From positions 124,001 through 188,000 of the forward strand of contig NZ_VOUX01000004.1 of NCBI RefSeq assembly GCF_008011855.1: a DNA stretch of 64,000 bases, given 5' to 3'. The position numbers and the translations under genes were made by a program. The notes under the pieces were generated by a model that saw nothing but the letters and a program-made list of their open reading frames with translations, ran no database searches and had not been told where the DNA came from. The DNA is from Serratia bockelmannii (lineage in GTDB: Bacteria > Pseudomonadota > Gammaproteobacteria > Enterobacterales > Enterobacteriaceae). Numbering within the stretch: the first letter of the stretch is position 1; every line of letters begins with the position of its first letter. Shown in pieces: positions 27,867 through 35,515 of the stretch.

Positions 27867-28214
27867 TTACTCCAGCAGGTCGTTGACCGTGCGGCGAACG
27901 TAATGCGTCATCTGCGCCAGATCGTCCGGTGATACCGGGCCGCCGCCGGCGCGCACCACCTGCTGTTCGATCTGCGCGATTTCCTGCTCGACCTTGTTGG
28001 CGATCTGTACTTTGACTATCTTGTCCACCGAAGACAGCAGCACCTTCAAGACGACTTTTAGCGCGATGTTTTCGCAGAACGAGTCGTAGTGATGAACCGG
28101 CGGCGGCGGGGCCGGAGCCGGCTCGGGCGCGCGCGGAGCCAGAGCCTTGAAGCTGTCTACATTTTCAATAATAAGATCCATGTCTCTTATTAGTTCATCA
28201 AAATCTTTAGACAC
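27867..28214 (-). CDS. Conserved-looking small protein, unrecognised
   Basis: A 115-residue protein starting with GTG at 28212-28214, preceded by an AGGGAA site. The N-terminus is an acidic helix (MSKDFDELIRDMDLIIENVD), then a Pro/Ala linker ([12 protein letters not shown]), then a helical body with alternating hydrophobic positions (FCENIALKVVLKVLLSSVDK and IANKVEQEIAQIEQQVV). There is no signal peptide or transmembrane segment. The helical part suggests a coiled coil or oligomerisation domain. I do not know the family. It has its own terminator and lies 190 bp upstream of the nucA promoter on the same strand, so it is not in the nuclease transcript. Confidence 0.75.
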   Translation of the reverse strand: MSKDFDELIRDMDLIIENVDSFKALAPRAPEPAPAPPPPVHHYDSFCENIALKVVLKVLLSSVDKIVKVQIANKVEQEIAQIEQQVVRAGGGPVSPDDLAQMTHYVRRTVNDLLE

Positions 28215-28417
28215 TGACTTATTCCCTTCGCTGTGCGCAAAAAACAGAACGCCCGTCCTCGGGCTGAAAGCGGATGAGCGACGGGCAGAACGAATTCGGG
28301 CCTGGCCTTCAGACGCTGAATGGCCGGGGGAGGGGCATTCTAACCTTGCGGCGGGTTGGCAACAAGATGGGGCCGTGCGAATGCGCGGCCCTTTGGATCA
28401 CGGGGGCTGGAGGGTGC

Positions 28418-29017
28418 TTAACTTTTCAGCTTGGCGGTGATTTTAGCCACGTGTTCGCCCTGATAACGGGCAATGGTCAGCTCTTCGTTACTCGGCTGCC
28501 GCGAACCGTCGGCGCCGGCGATGGTGGTGGCGCCATATGGAGTGCCGCCTCGCACCTGCGAAACGTCAAACAGCTCCTGCGTCGCATAGCCGATCGGTAC
28601 GATGATGAAACCGTGGTGCGCCAGCGTGGTCCAGGTCGAACTGATGGTGTGTTCCTGGCCGCCGCCGGTGCCGGTGGAGGAGAAGACGCTGCCTACCTTG
28701 CCGTACAGCGCGCCGGAAGCCCACAGCCCGCCGGTTTGATCGAGGAAGGTGCGCATTTGCCCGGCCATATTGCCGAAGCGGGTTGGCGTGCCGAAGATAA
28801 TGCCGTCATAGTCCGCCAGTTCTTGCGGGCTGGCGACCGGCGCCTGCTGGTGTTGCTTGCCCCCGGCTTTGGCGAAGGCCTCCGGCGTCATGGTTTCCGG
28901 CACGCGTTTAATCGTCACGTCCACGTCGTTGACACGGTTCGCCCCTTCAGCCACCGCCTGCGCCAGGCGTTCGATGTGGCCGTACATTGAGTAATAAAGC
29001 ACCAACAGTTTCGTCAT
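28418..29017 (-). CDS. wrbA: NAD(P)H:quinone oxidoreductase WrbA
   Basis: A 199-residue flavodoxin-like enzyme (E. coli 198). The FMN phosphate loop is [29 protein letters not shown] and [18 protein letters not shown] are the WrbA isoalloxazine and tetramer signatures. It reduces quinones by two electrons and is part of the oxidative and stationary-phase response. In E. coli wrbA is followed by yccJ; that small gene is not seen here. A GC-rich inverted pair GCCCGTC...GACGGGC lies in the 200-bp gap after its stop. Confidence 0.97.
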   Translation of the reverse strand: MTKLLVLYYSMYGHIERLAQAVAEGANRVNDVDVTIKRVPETMTPEAFAKAGGKQHQQAPVASPQELADYDGIIFGTPTRFGNMAGQMRTFLDQTGGLWASGALYGKVGSVFSSTGTGGGQEHTISSTWTTLAHHGFIIVPIGYATQELFDVSQVRGGTPYGATTIAGADGSRQPSNEELTIARYQGEHVAKITAKLKS

Positions 29018-29095
29018 GTTTCGTACTCCCGCTCAGATGATTAACAAAAACCCCTGATAAGCATAGAAGCGAATGACGAACTTGGCGTCGTGGCG

Positions 29096-29713
29096 TTACC
29101 TGATGCCGGCGATCGCCAACAGGGCGCCAAAGACAATCAGCAGCCCGCCAAAGGTGCGGTCGATGCCGCGGCGTAAACGCAAAAAGCGCGCATTGACGCC
29201 AGGCGCGGAAAACAGCAACGCAACGGCAGCGAACCAGAACACATGGACGGCGGCAATAAAGAGGCCATAGCCAATTTGTACACCGAGCGGGGTGTGCGGA
29301 GAGACGACCTGCATGAATAGGCTGACGATGAAAATGGTGGTTTTCGGGTTTAACGCGTTGGTGAAAAAGCCGGTTTTCAGCGCGCCGAAATCGCTGATGG
29401 CGGCCGGCGCGGTGCTGGGCGTGGCATCCTGATGCGCCGCGTTGCGCAGCAGCGTAAAGCCAAGATAGATCAGATAAGCGGCGCCGATGCCTTTGAGCAG
29501 GTTAAACAACCAGGGCGATTGTTGAATCAACACGCCGACGCCAATCAGCGTATAGCTGACATGAACCAGTACGCCGGCGCCGATGCCACAGGCGGTCAAT
29601 ATGCCGGCGCGGCGTGAGAGCAGCAGACTGTTGCGCGAGACCATGGCGAAGTCCGGCCCTGGGCTTATCACGGCGAGTAAAGTAATGGTGACGACAGCGA
29701 TGAGTTCAGTCAT
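29096..29713 (-). CDS. LysE/RhtB-family amino acid exporter
   Basis: A 205-residue membrane protein with six hydrophobic segments and the RhtB signature VISPGPDFAMVSRNSLLLSR near residue 15. Such proteins export amino acids or their derivatives in antiport with protons. The ATG at 29711-29713 has an AGGA site; the frame extends 34 codons upstream into the divergent regulator gene and was not used. The divergent LysR gene starts 68 bp away, a classic regulator-transporter pair. The substrate cannot be told. Confidence 0.9.
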   Translation of the reverse strand: MTELIAVVTITLLAVISPGPDFAMVSRNSLLLSRRAGILTACGIGAGVLVHVSYTLIGVGVLIQQSPWLFNLLKGIGAAYLIYLGFTLLRNAAHQDATPSTAPAAISDFGALKTGFFTNALNPKTTIFIVSLFMQVVSPHTPLGVQIGYGLFIAAVHVFWFAAVALLFSAPGVNARFLRLRRGIDRTFGGLLIVFGALLAIAGIR

Positions 29714-29781
29714 AGTTATCCTTGCGATGTTTAACAATAGAGTGACTGATTTATAAGAGTAATTTTTCTCGGTGACAAACG

Positions 29782-30705
29782 ATGAATAGTGACAATATCG
29801 GTGAGAAAAACTCACGCAAAATCGGCAGGCCGTTGCCGTTGGGCGGACTGCGCTGCTTCGAGACCGCCGCGCGGCTGGAAAGTTTTACGCAGGCGGCGCA
29901 GGGGCTGAATTTGACGCATGGCGCCGTCAGCCGGGCGGTGCGGGCGCTGGAAGAGGAACTGGGCGTGGCGTTGTTTGAGCGCCGCCATCGGCGAGTTCTG
30001 CTCACGGCGGCGGGGCGCAAGCTGTTTCATGCGACGCAGCAGGCCTTCGGCATTCTGGATCATACCGCGCTGGAACTGCGTCAGCAGGCGCTCGACGCGC
30101 CGCTGGTCTTGTCTTGTGAACCGACCTTATTGATGCGTTGGCTGATCCCGCGCCTGCCGGCTTTTCAACAGGCGCACCCGGATATCAACTTACAGCTGGT
30201 GGCCGGCGGCGGGCCGTTTTCGTTCCATGACGGCATAACGGCGGCGATCAGGCGCAATGACTTCGATTGGGGAAAGCAGGTGCATAGCCTGGCGCTGTTC
30301 AGTGAAAAGGTTGGGCCGGTGTGCCAACCTGCGGCATTGGCAAGGATGACGATCGCTGAGGGCAGCCTGCGGAGTTTGCGGCCCGGCGCGAAGCTGCTGC
30401 ATGCCGCCACCCGGCCGGATGCCTGGTGGCATTGGGCGCAGCAACAGGGGATGGCCTTGGTGGGGCATACAGAGCAGCGCTTTGATCATTTCTATTTCAG
30501 CCTGCAGGCGGCGGTCGCCGGTCTTGGCATCGCGATGGGCCCGTGGCTGCAAGTGCGAGACGATCTGGCCGCCGGCTTGTTGAGCGCACCCTTTGGCTTT
30601 ACGCCTGACGGCAGCGGTTATTACCTGCTGTCGCCGCAGCCGATCGTACCGGGCAGCGCGCTGGCCCGGCTGGCCGAGTGGTTGAGGCTCACGGCAGACG
30701 CCTGA
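29782..30705 (+). CDS. LysR-family regulator (GcvA-like)
   Basis: A 307-residue LysR-type protein. The winged helix-turn-helix is at about residues 18-78 (PLGGLRCFETAARLESFTQA), and the effector domain follows. The wording LPLGGLRCFETAAR and RLESFTQAA resembles the GcvA/AmpR subgroup. It probably controls the divergent LysE-type exporter. Its 3' end overlaps the end of the convergent XRE gene by 17 bp. Confidence 0.92.
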   Translation: MNSDNIGEKNSRKIGRPLPLGGLRCFETAARLESFTQAAQGLNLTHGAVSRAVRALEEELGVALFERRHRRVLLTAAGRKLFHATQQAFGILDHTALELRQQALDAPLVLSCEPTLLMRWLIPRLPAFQQAHPDINLQLVAGGGPFSFHDGITAAIRRNDFDWGKQVHSLALFSEKVGPVCQPAALARMTIAEGSLRSLRPGAKLLHAATRPDAWWHWAQQQGMALVGHTEQRFDHFYFSLQAAVAGLGIAMGPWLQVRDDLAAGLLSAPFGFTPDGSGYYLLSPQPIVPGSALARLAEWLRLTADA

Positions 30706-31159
30706 GTTTTTGCGCCAGCCGCTGTTCCTGCCAGCGGCTGAAGACGTTACGAAGCAGTAGAGTGCGCACCGCCCGCATGACCAGCGCGAGGCTCATGCCG
30801 CCGATCGCCCACAGCGACCAGAGATATTGCGGGTGGGTAAACCAGTTGATGACGAACAACATCACGCCAATCACGGCGAAACGCAGCGCCATGCTCAGCA
30901 GTTTGCCTTCTGCCGCGACCTGGCGACGAAGGCGCTGTTCGTCAGGCGTCTCTTCCTCCATTGCCTGTTGCGGCTGCGCATTGAGATCGCTGACCTGCAC
31001 GCCCAGCGCGGCAGCGATCGCGGTCAAGGTTTCCAGGCTGGCCTGTTCACCGTTTTCAATCCGCTGGACGGTGCGGGTGCTGAGGCCGGCGATCGTCGCC
31101 AGCTGCTCCTGCGACCAGCCTTTTTCCAGACGTAATGGCCTGATGCGGTACTTTTGCAT
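30689..31159 (-). CDS. XRE-type HTH protein with two-transmembrane domain
   Basis: A 156-residue protein: an N-terminal Cro/CI helix-turn-helix (residues 5-60, EKGWSQEQLATIAGLSTRTV) and a C-terminal 2TM domain with membrane segments near residues 86-106 and 113-131. It is therefore a membrane-tethered DNA-binding protein. The start has an AGGAG site. Three 11-bp-spaced copies of ACGACA lie upstream (31221-31251) and may be its operator. It has no obvious target gene beside it. The function is unknown; the family is widespread but uncharacterised as far as I know. Confidence 0.85.
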   Translation of the reverse strand: MQKYRIRPLRLEKGWSQEQLATIAGLSTRTVQRIENGEQASLETLTAIAAALGVQVSDLNAQPQQAMEEETPDEQRLRRQVAAEGKLLSMALRFAVIGVMLFVINWFTHPQYLWSLWAIGGMSLALVMRAVRTLLLRNVFSRWQEQRLAQKLRRLP

Positions 31160-31220
31160 GGTGCACTCCTGAGTTCGCTGTCACTGTCATTCAGTGTAGG
31201 GCGAGCGGGATGGCGGCGCC

Positions 31221-31251
31221 ACGACAGCGGCACGACAGCGACACGACATCC
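31221..31251. repeat. Three direct repeats with 11-bp period upstream of the XRE-2TM gene
   Basis: ACGACAGCG at 31221-31229 and 31232-31240 and ACGACATCC at 31243-31251. The period of 11 bp is one helical turn, so the same face of DNA would be presented to a cooperative binder. Confidence 0.7.
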
Positions 31252-31276
31252 GCCGCCGGTGCGGGTCGGCGGGCGG

Positions 31277-31852
31277 TCAGAAGGCGACGTTGCGGATAAA
31301 ACGCAGGGGCAGGTCGCCGTGGTTGGCGTAAGCGTAGCGTTGATCGCTGTTGAAGGTTTGCGCGGCGCCGGCGCTGAGCGTCAGCGTATCTTGTTCCAGC
31401 TCCAGCGTCAGGGTACCGGCAATCACGTAGATCATTTCGCTCCAGCCTTCGGCGTCCGGCGCAGAGTCATAGCGCTCGCCCGGCATCAGCGTCCATTCCC
31501 ACAGCTCAGCCCGCTGCCGCGCCGGCACGCTGGCGGCGAACAGCGCCTGGCTGCCCGGCTGCGCGCCTTGCCAGGCCAATTCCCCGACCATATGGCTGCC
31601 GCGCGCCTCCGGCGCCTGGATCAGATCGGTGAAGGAAATCGCCAGGGCGGCGGCGATCTTGTCGAGCACCGCCAGGCTGACGTTGCGATCGCCGGCCTCG
31701 ATGCCCGCCAGCATGCGGCGGCTGACGCCGGAAAGCTCGGCCAGCGCCATCTGGCTCAGGCCCGCCTGTTGGCGGTAGCCGCGCAGATTGCTGCTCAGGT
31801 ACTGCAGCACCTTGGGGGGATCGGTTTTTGCGTTATGCGCCGTATTGCTCAT
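31277..31852 (-). CDS. XRE-cupin transcriptional regulator
   Basis: A 191-residue protein with an N-terminal Cro/CI helix-turn-helix (about 16-70, YRQQAGLSQMALAELSGVSR) and a C-terminal cupin (about 105-188, WEWTLMPGERYDSAPDAEGW). XRE-cupin regulators usually sense small metabolites and control a neighbouring gene. The divergent EamA exporter starts 67 bp away, the likely target. Confidence 0.9.
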   Translation of the reverse strand: MSNTAHNAKTDPPKVLQYLSSNLRGYRQQAGLSQMALAELSGVSRRMLAGIEAGDRNVSLAVLDKIAAALAISFTDLIQAPEARGSHMVGELAWQGAQPGSQALFAASVPARQRAELWEWTLMPGERYDSAPDAEGWSEMIYVIAGTLTLELEQDTLTLSAGAAQTFNSDQRYAYANHGDLPLRFIRNVAF

Positions 31853-31919
31853 CGCCGGACTTTATCTCATACTGGCAGGATCTGTGCATTATATTGCACT
31901 CAGCAGGAAGGGCAAGCCG

Positions 31920-32843
31920 GTGTCAGCAGCAAAAAAATCCTTTATTTCCGCCGTGGTTCCGCAAATCAGGCTGCCGGAAGCGGTGTTGATTTTCATCACC
32001 ATGATCTGGGGCGGCACCTTTTTGGCGGTGCATCACGCGATGCAGGTCAGCGGGCCGTTCTTTTTCGTCGGCCTGCGTTTCGCCACCGCCACGCTGGCGC
32101 TGACCCTGTTTTCGCTGCGCGTCCTGCGCGGCCTGACCCTGTATGAACTGAAGGCGGGCGGGCTGATCGGGTTGGCGATTATGTTTGGTTACAGCATGCA
32201 AACCGTCGGTCTGCAGACGATTACCAGCAGCCAATCGGCGTTTATCACCGCCATGTACGTGCCGATCGTGCCACTGTTGCAGTGGCTGGTGCTGGGGCGG
32301 TTCCCCGGCATCATGTCGTGGATCGGTATTCTGTTGGCCTTTACCGGCCTGATGCTGCTGGCGGCGCCGAGCAGCACCGACATGACGCTGAGCCTCGGCG
32401 AAATGCTGACGCTGGCCGGTACCCTGGGGATGGCGGCAGAGATCATTCTGATCGGCGCCTTCGCCGGTAAGGTGAATATCCGCCGGGTGACCATCGTGCA
32501 GCTGGCGACCGCCTCGCTGACCTCATTTTTAATGATGGCGCCGACCGGCGAGTCGCCGCCGCCGTACTCGGATTACCTGCTGTACAGCGCCATTGGGCTG
32601 GGGCTGGCCAGCGCTTTGATTCAGCTGACCATGAACTGGGCGCAGCGCAGCGTTTCGCCGACGCGGGCCACGGTGATTTACGCCGGCGAACCGGTCTGGG
32701 CGGGCATTGTCGGGCGGCTCGCCGGTGAACGTTTACCGGGCGTGGCGTTGTTGGGGGGCGCGTTGATCGTGATTGGGGTGGTAGTCAGCGAGCTGCGCAT
32801 ACGGCGCAAGGGGAAAGCAGCGGTGGCGACGGAAGCGGATTAG
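31920..32843 (+). CDS. EamA/DMT-family exporter
   Basis: A 307-residue drug/metabolite transporter with ten hydrophobic segments in two EamA repeats (FITMIWGGTFLAVHHAMQVS near the N-terminus; PTRATVIYAGEPVWAGIVGR in the second repeat). The GTG at 31920 has an AGGAAGG site eight bases upstream; the reading frame is open 44 codons further but that part overlaps the divergent regulator. It probably exports an amino acid or similar metabolite under control of the XRE-cupin protein. Confidence 0.88.
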   Translation: MSAAKKSFISAVVPQIRLPEAVLIFITMIWGGTFLAVHHAMQVSGPFFFVGLRFATATLALTLFSLRVLRGLTLYELKAGGLIGLAIMFGYSMQTVGLQTITSSQSAFITAMYVPIVPLLQWLVLGRFPGIMSWIGILLAFTGLMLLAAPSSTDMTLSLGEMLTLAGTLGMAAEIILIGAFAGKVNIRRVTIVQLATASLTSFLMMAPTGESPPPYSDYLLYSAIGLGLASALIQLTMNWAQRSVSPTRATVIYAGEPVWAGIVGRLAGERLPGVALLGGALIVIGVVVSELRIRRKGKAAVATEAD

Positions 32844-32860
32844 CGCAGAGGCGTAGAAAG

Positions 32861-32888
32861 AAAGGGGCGGAGAGATCCGCCCCTTTTT
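32861..32888. terminator. Bidirectional terminator between EamA and cycA
   Basis: AAAGGGGCGGA-GAGA-TCCGCCCCTTTTT, an 11-bp stem with a T-run; the reverse strand has TTT as well. Confidence 0.93.
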
Positions 32889-32891
32889 GCA

Positions 32892-34292
32892 TCACGCGGT
32901 TTTCTTCTTGCGCAGGAACACGTAAGACAGGCCGAGCACGATGAACCACAGCGGGGTGACGATCAGTGCCTGGCGGGTGTCTTCGCGCAGCGACAGCAGC
33001 ACCAGCACGAACACGAAGAACGCCATGCATACCCAGCACATCAGCTTGCCGGCAGGCATCTTGTAGATCGATTTCTGGTGCAGCGCCGGGCGCTGTTTGC
33101 GGTAAACCAGATACGAGCACAGGATGATGGTCCAGACGAACATGAACAGAATCGCCGATACGGTGGTCACCAGGGTGAAGACCGTCATCACGTTCGGGAT
33201 CAGGTAAATCAGCACCACGCCGCCCAGCAGGCAGATGCAGGAGAAGGTGAGGCCGTTGGCCGGCACCGCGCGCTTGGACAGGTTGGCGAACGATTTCGGC
33301 GCGTCGCCTTCCTGCGCCAGCCCGAACAGCATGCGGCTGGTGGAGAACACCCCACTGTTGGCGGAGGAGGCGGCGGAGGTTAGCACCACGAAGTTGATCA
33401 CGCTGGCCGCGGCCGGCAGGCCAATCAGCACGAACAGTTCAACGAACGGGCTCTTGTCCGGCACCACGGAGTTCCACGGCGTCACCGACATGATGACGAT
33501 CAGGGCGAACACGTAGAACATGATGATGCGGATCGGAATCGAGTTGATGGCGCGCGGCAATGACTTCTCCGGATCCTTGGTTTCCGCGGCGGTAGTGCCC
33601 ACCAGCTCAATGCCGACGAAGGCGAATACTGCGATCTGGAAGCCGGCGAAGAAACCGCTGATGCCTTTCGGGAACATGCCGCCGTCATTCCACAGATGGG
33701 TGAATGAGGCCACGGTGCCGGTCGGCGATTGGAACTGCATGGCGATCATCACCAGCCCGGCGACGATCAACCCGACGATGGCGACGATTTTGATCATCGC
33801 AAACCAAAACTCCATTTCGCCGAACATTTTCACCGTCGCCAGATTAAGGCCGAGCAGCAACAGCACGCACAGCAGTGAAGCAATCCACTGTGACAGTCCG
33901 GGGAACCAGAACTGGGCGTAGGCGGTGATCGCCACAACGTCGGCGATGCCAGTGACCACCCAGCAGAACCAGTAGGTCCAGCCGGTGAAGAAACCCGCCC
34001 ACGGGCCGAGCAGATCCGCGGCGAAATCGCTGAACGATTTGTATTCCAGGTTAGACAGCAGCAGCTCACCCATGGCGCGCATCACGAAGAACAGCATAAA
34101 GCCGATGATCATGTACACGAAGATGATCGAAGGGCCGGCCAGGCTGATGGTTTTACCGGAGCCCATAAACAGACCGGTGCCGATGGCGCCGCCGATGGCG
34201 ATCAGTTGAATATGTCGGTTAGTAAGGTTTCGCCGTAGATGATCTTCTGAAGCGGGCGTCGCGTCAGTCGCTATTTTAGAGTGATCTACCAT
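32892..34292 (-). CDS. cycA: D-alanine/D-serine/glycine permease CycA
   Basis: A 466-residue amino-acid:proton symporter of the APC superfamily with twelve membrane segments, nearly the same as E. coli CycA (470) over most of its length (LRRNLTNRHIQLIAIGGAIG; SVINFVVLTSAASSANSGVF). It takes up glycine, D-alanine, D-serine and D-cycloserine. The ATG at 34290-34292 (MVDHSKIATD) has an AGGAC site; an ATG nine codons earlier is less likely. Monocistronic by appearance. Confidence 0.97.
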   Translation of the reverse strand: MVDHSKIATDATPASEDHLRRNLTNRHIQLIAIGGAIGTGLFMGSGKTISLAGPSIIFVYMIIGFMLFFVMRAMGELLLSNLEYKSFSDFAADLLGPWAGFFTGWTYWFCWVVTGIADVVAITAYAQFWFPGLSQWIASLLCVLLLLGLNLATVKMFGEMEFWFAMIKIVAIVGLIVAGLVMIAMQFQSPTGTVASFTHLWNDGGMFPKGISGFFAGFQIAVFAFVGIELVGTTAAETKDPEKSLPRAINSIPIRIIMFYVFALIVIMSVTPWNSVVPDKSPFVELFVLIGLPAAASVINFVVLTSAASSANSGVFSTSRMLFGLAQEGDAPKSFANLSKRAVPANGLTFSCICLLGGVVLIYLIPNVMTVFTLVTTVSAILFMFVWTIILCSYLVYRKQRPALHQKSIYKMPAGKLMCWVCMAFFVFVLVLLSLREDTRQALIVTPLWFIVLGLSYVFLRKKKTA

Positions 34293-34602
34293 CTGATGAT
34301 GTCCTGTTTTACCTGTCATTAGTGAAGTCGTGAGCTCTGAAGTGGCTCTTTTTTATACATTTATCCGGTTGGTCCGGCTTTAGTAAGGTAGTGCAATAAC
34401 GCCACCTTTGTGCAACATGTTTACAACATTTATACGTGGGATAAAAGTCGATCAATCTTTACACGGAGGAGGCAAATCGGACGTTCAGGGAGCGGAAGAT
34501 TACTCTTCAAAAGGTGGGATTAACAGACCTTATGCGGCTTATCTCGTTGATTAAACAAAGAGTTGTAAAAATCGCATGAGAAAAAGTAATGAGTGGAAGC
34601 GT
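34293..34602. other. cycA upstream region, no gene seen
   Basis: About 310 bp between cycA and the tRNA-Lys promoter. It should hold the cycA promoter and leader. I see no open reading frame with a ribosome site and no clear operator. Confidence 0.5.
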
Positions 34603-34631
34603 TTGACAGCGGCACTGGCGAGGAGGACAAT
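34603..34631 (+). promoter_or_regulatory. Promoter of tRNA-Lys
   Basis: TTGACA (34603-34608), 17-bp spacer, GACAAT (34626-34631), about 10 bp before the mature tRNA start. Confidence 0.7.
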
Positions 34632-34641
34632 TTATCGCGTT

Positions 34642-34717
34642 GGGTCGTTAGCTCAGTCGGTAGAGCAGTTGACTCTTAATCAATTGGTCACAGGTTCGAA
34701 CCCTGTACGACCCACCA
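34642..34717 (+). tRNA. tRNA-Lys(CUU)
   Basis: A 76-nt tRNA: acceptor GGGTCGT pairs with ACGACCC, D-arm GCTCAGTCGGTAGAGC, anticodon loop CTCTTAA (anticodon CTT), T-arm CAGGTTCGAACCCTG, encoded CCA. The body closely follows the E. coli tRNA-Lys, which has TTT; the first anticodon base is C here, so it would read AAG. Confidence 0.95.
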
Positions 34718-34737
34718 ACCAAATCAGCGTGTTACGC

Positions 34738-34758
34738 ACAGACTTTTCTCTGTTTTTT
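34738..34758 (+). terminator. Terminator of tRNA-Lys
   Basis: ACAGA-CTTTTC-TCTGT followed by TTTTT. The stem is short but the T-run is good. From here to 34937 no gene is seen. Confidence 0.6.
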
Positions 34759-34937
34759 CCCTCATGGCGCCGTTTTAAGCGCGCATTCTGCAAAAAAATT
34801 CGCATTTTTCGACTGATGTTCAGAAAGGTGATCTGGCGCAAACTGCGATGTTGCACCGTACTTTATACGGCAAGGGAGGCTGTGCGCTGGCGCAACGTCG
34901 GCGCAGGGATGGGGCATTTGCCCAAGAATCTTTCAGG

Positions 34938-35441
34938 TCAAGAAGCGGGGAATAAATGCGCGGCCGACATCAAGAGGAGTGCCCAAACGGCGGCTGAGAG
35001 CGCGGCGGTGGCATAGACGTGCCTCGCCGGCAGTTGCAGCATGCCGGCCATCAGCGGCACGGTGTAGCGCATCACCGCCAGGAAACGCGAGGCGAACAGC
35101 AGCGGTAGCCCGCGCTTTTGCAAGGAACGTTGCGCTTTGTGCAGCGGAGTGTGAAAGCGTGCCGGCAGCCGGCGGCCAAGATCGTGGCGGCACAGCAGCG
35201 CGCCGCCGTGGAACGACAAGATCGATCCCAACGTGGCGCCGAGGGCGATGGCCGCCCAAACGGCACCGAGGGGCAGCGTGTGTTTGCCTGCAAGGATGCC
35301 TACCAGCAGCGTCACCGAGGCGGGCGGCAAGGCGGAAGACACCACGATCACGGATTTTCCCAGCGCGAACAGGAAAATCAGCAGCAGCAACATCTCCGGT
35401 TCCGGGCTGTATTTAGCGATAATGTGCGTCAATTCATCCAT
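34938..35441 (-). CDS. DedA/VTT-family membrane protein
   Basis: A 167-residue membrane protein beginning MDELTHIIAKYSPEPEMLLL. Hydrophobic segments and the VTT-like core (LPPASVTLLVGILAG; ILSFHGGALLCRHDLGRRLP; LLFASRFLAVMRYTVPLMAG) place it in the SNARE-associated/DedA group. These proteins handle lipid-carrier or phospholipid flipping and membrane homeostasis. It is shorter than typical DedA proteins (about 200-220). The ATG at 35439-35441 was used; the open frame extends far upstream but that part is antisense-frame noise inside the MFS gene. Same strand as the MFS gene 75 bp upstream. Confidence 0.8.
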   Translation of the reverse strand: MDELTHIIAKYSPEPEMLLLLIFLFALGKSVIVVSSALPPASVTLLVGILAGKHTLPLGAVWAAIALGATLGSILSFHGGALLCRHDLGRRLPARFHTPLHKAQRSLQKRGLPLLFASRFLAVMRYTVPLMAGMLQLPARHVYATAALSAAVWALLLMSAAHLFPAS

Positions 35442-35515
35442 TTCATACCTGCGGGGGAGAGGGCTGAGTGCCAGTGTCCCACCCGCAGGTTCAATAATGG
35501 CTAAATAACGCGCCG

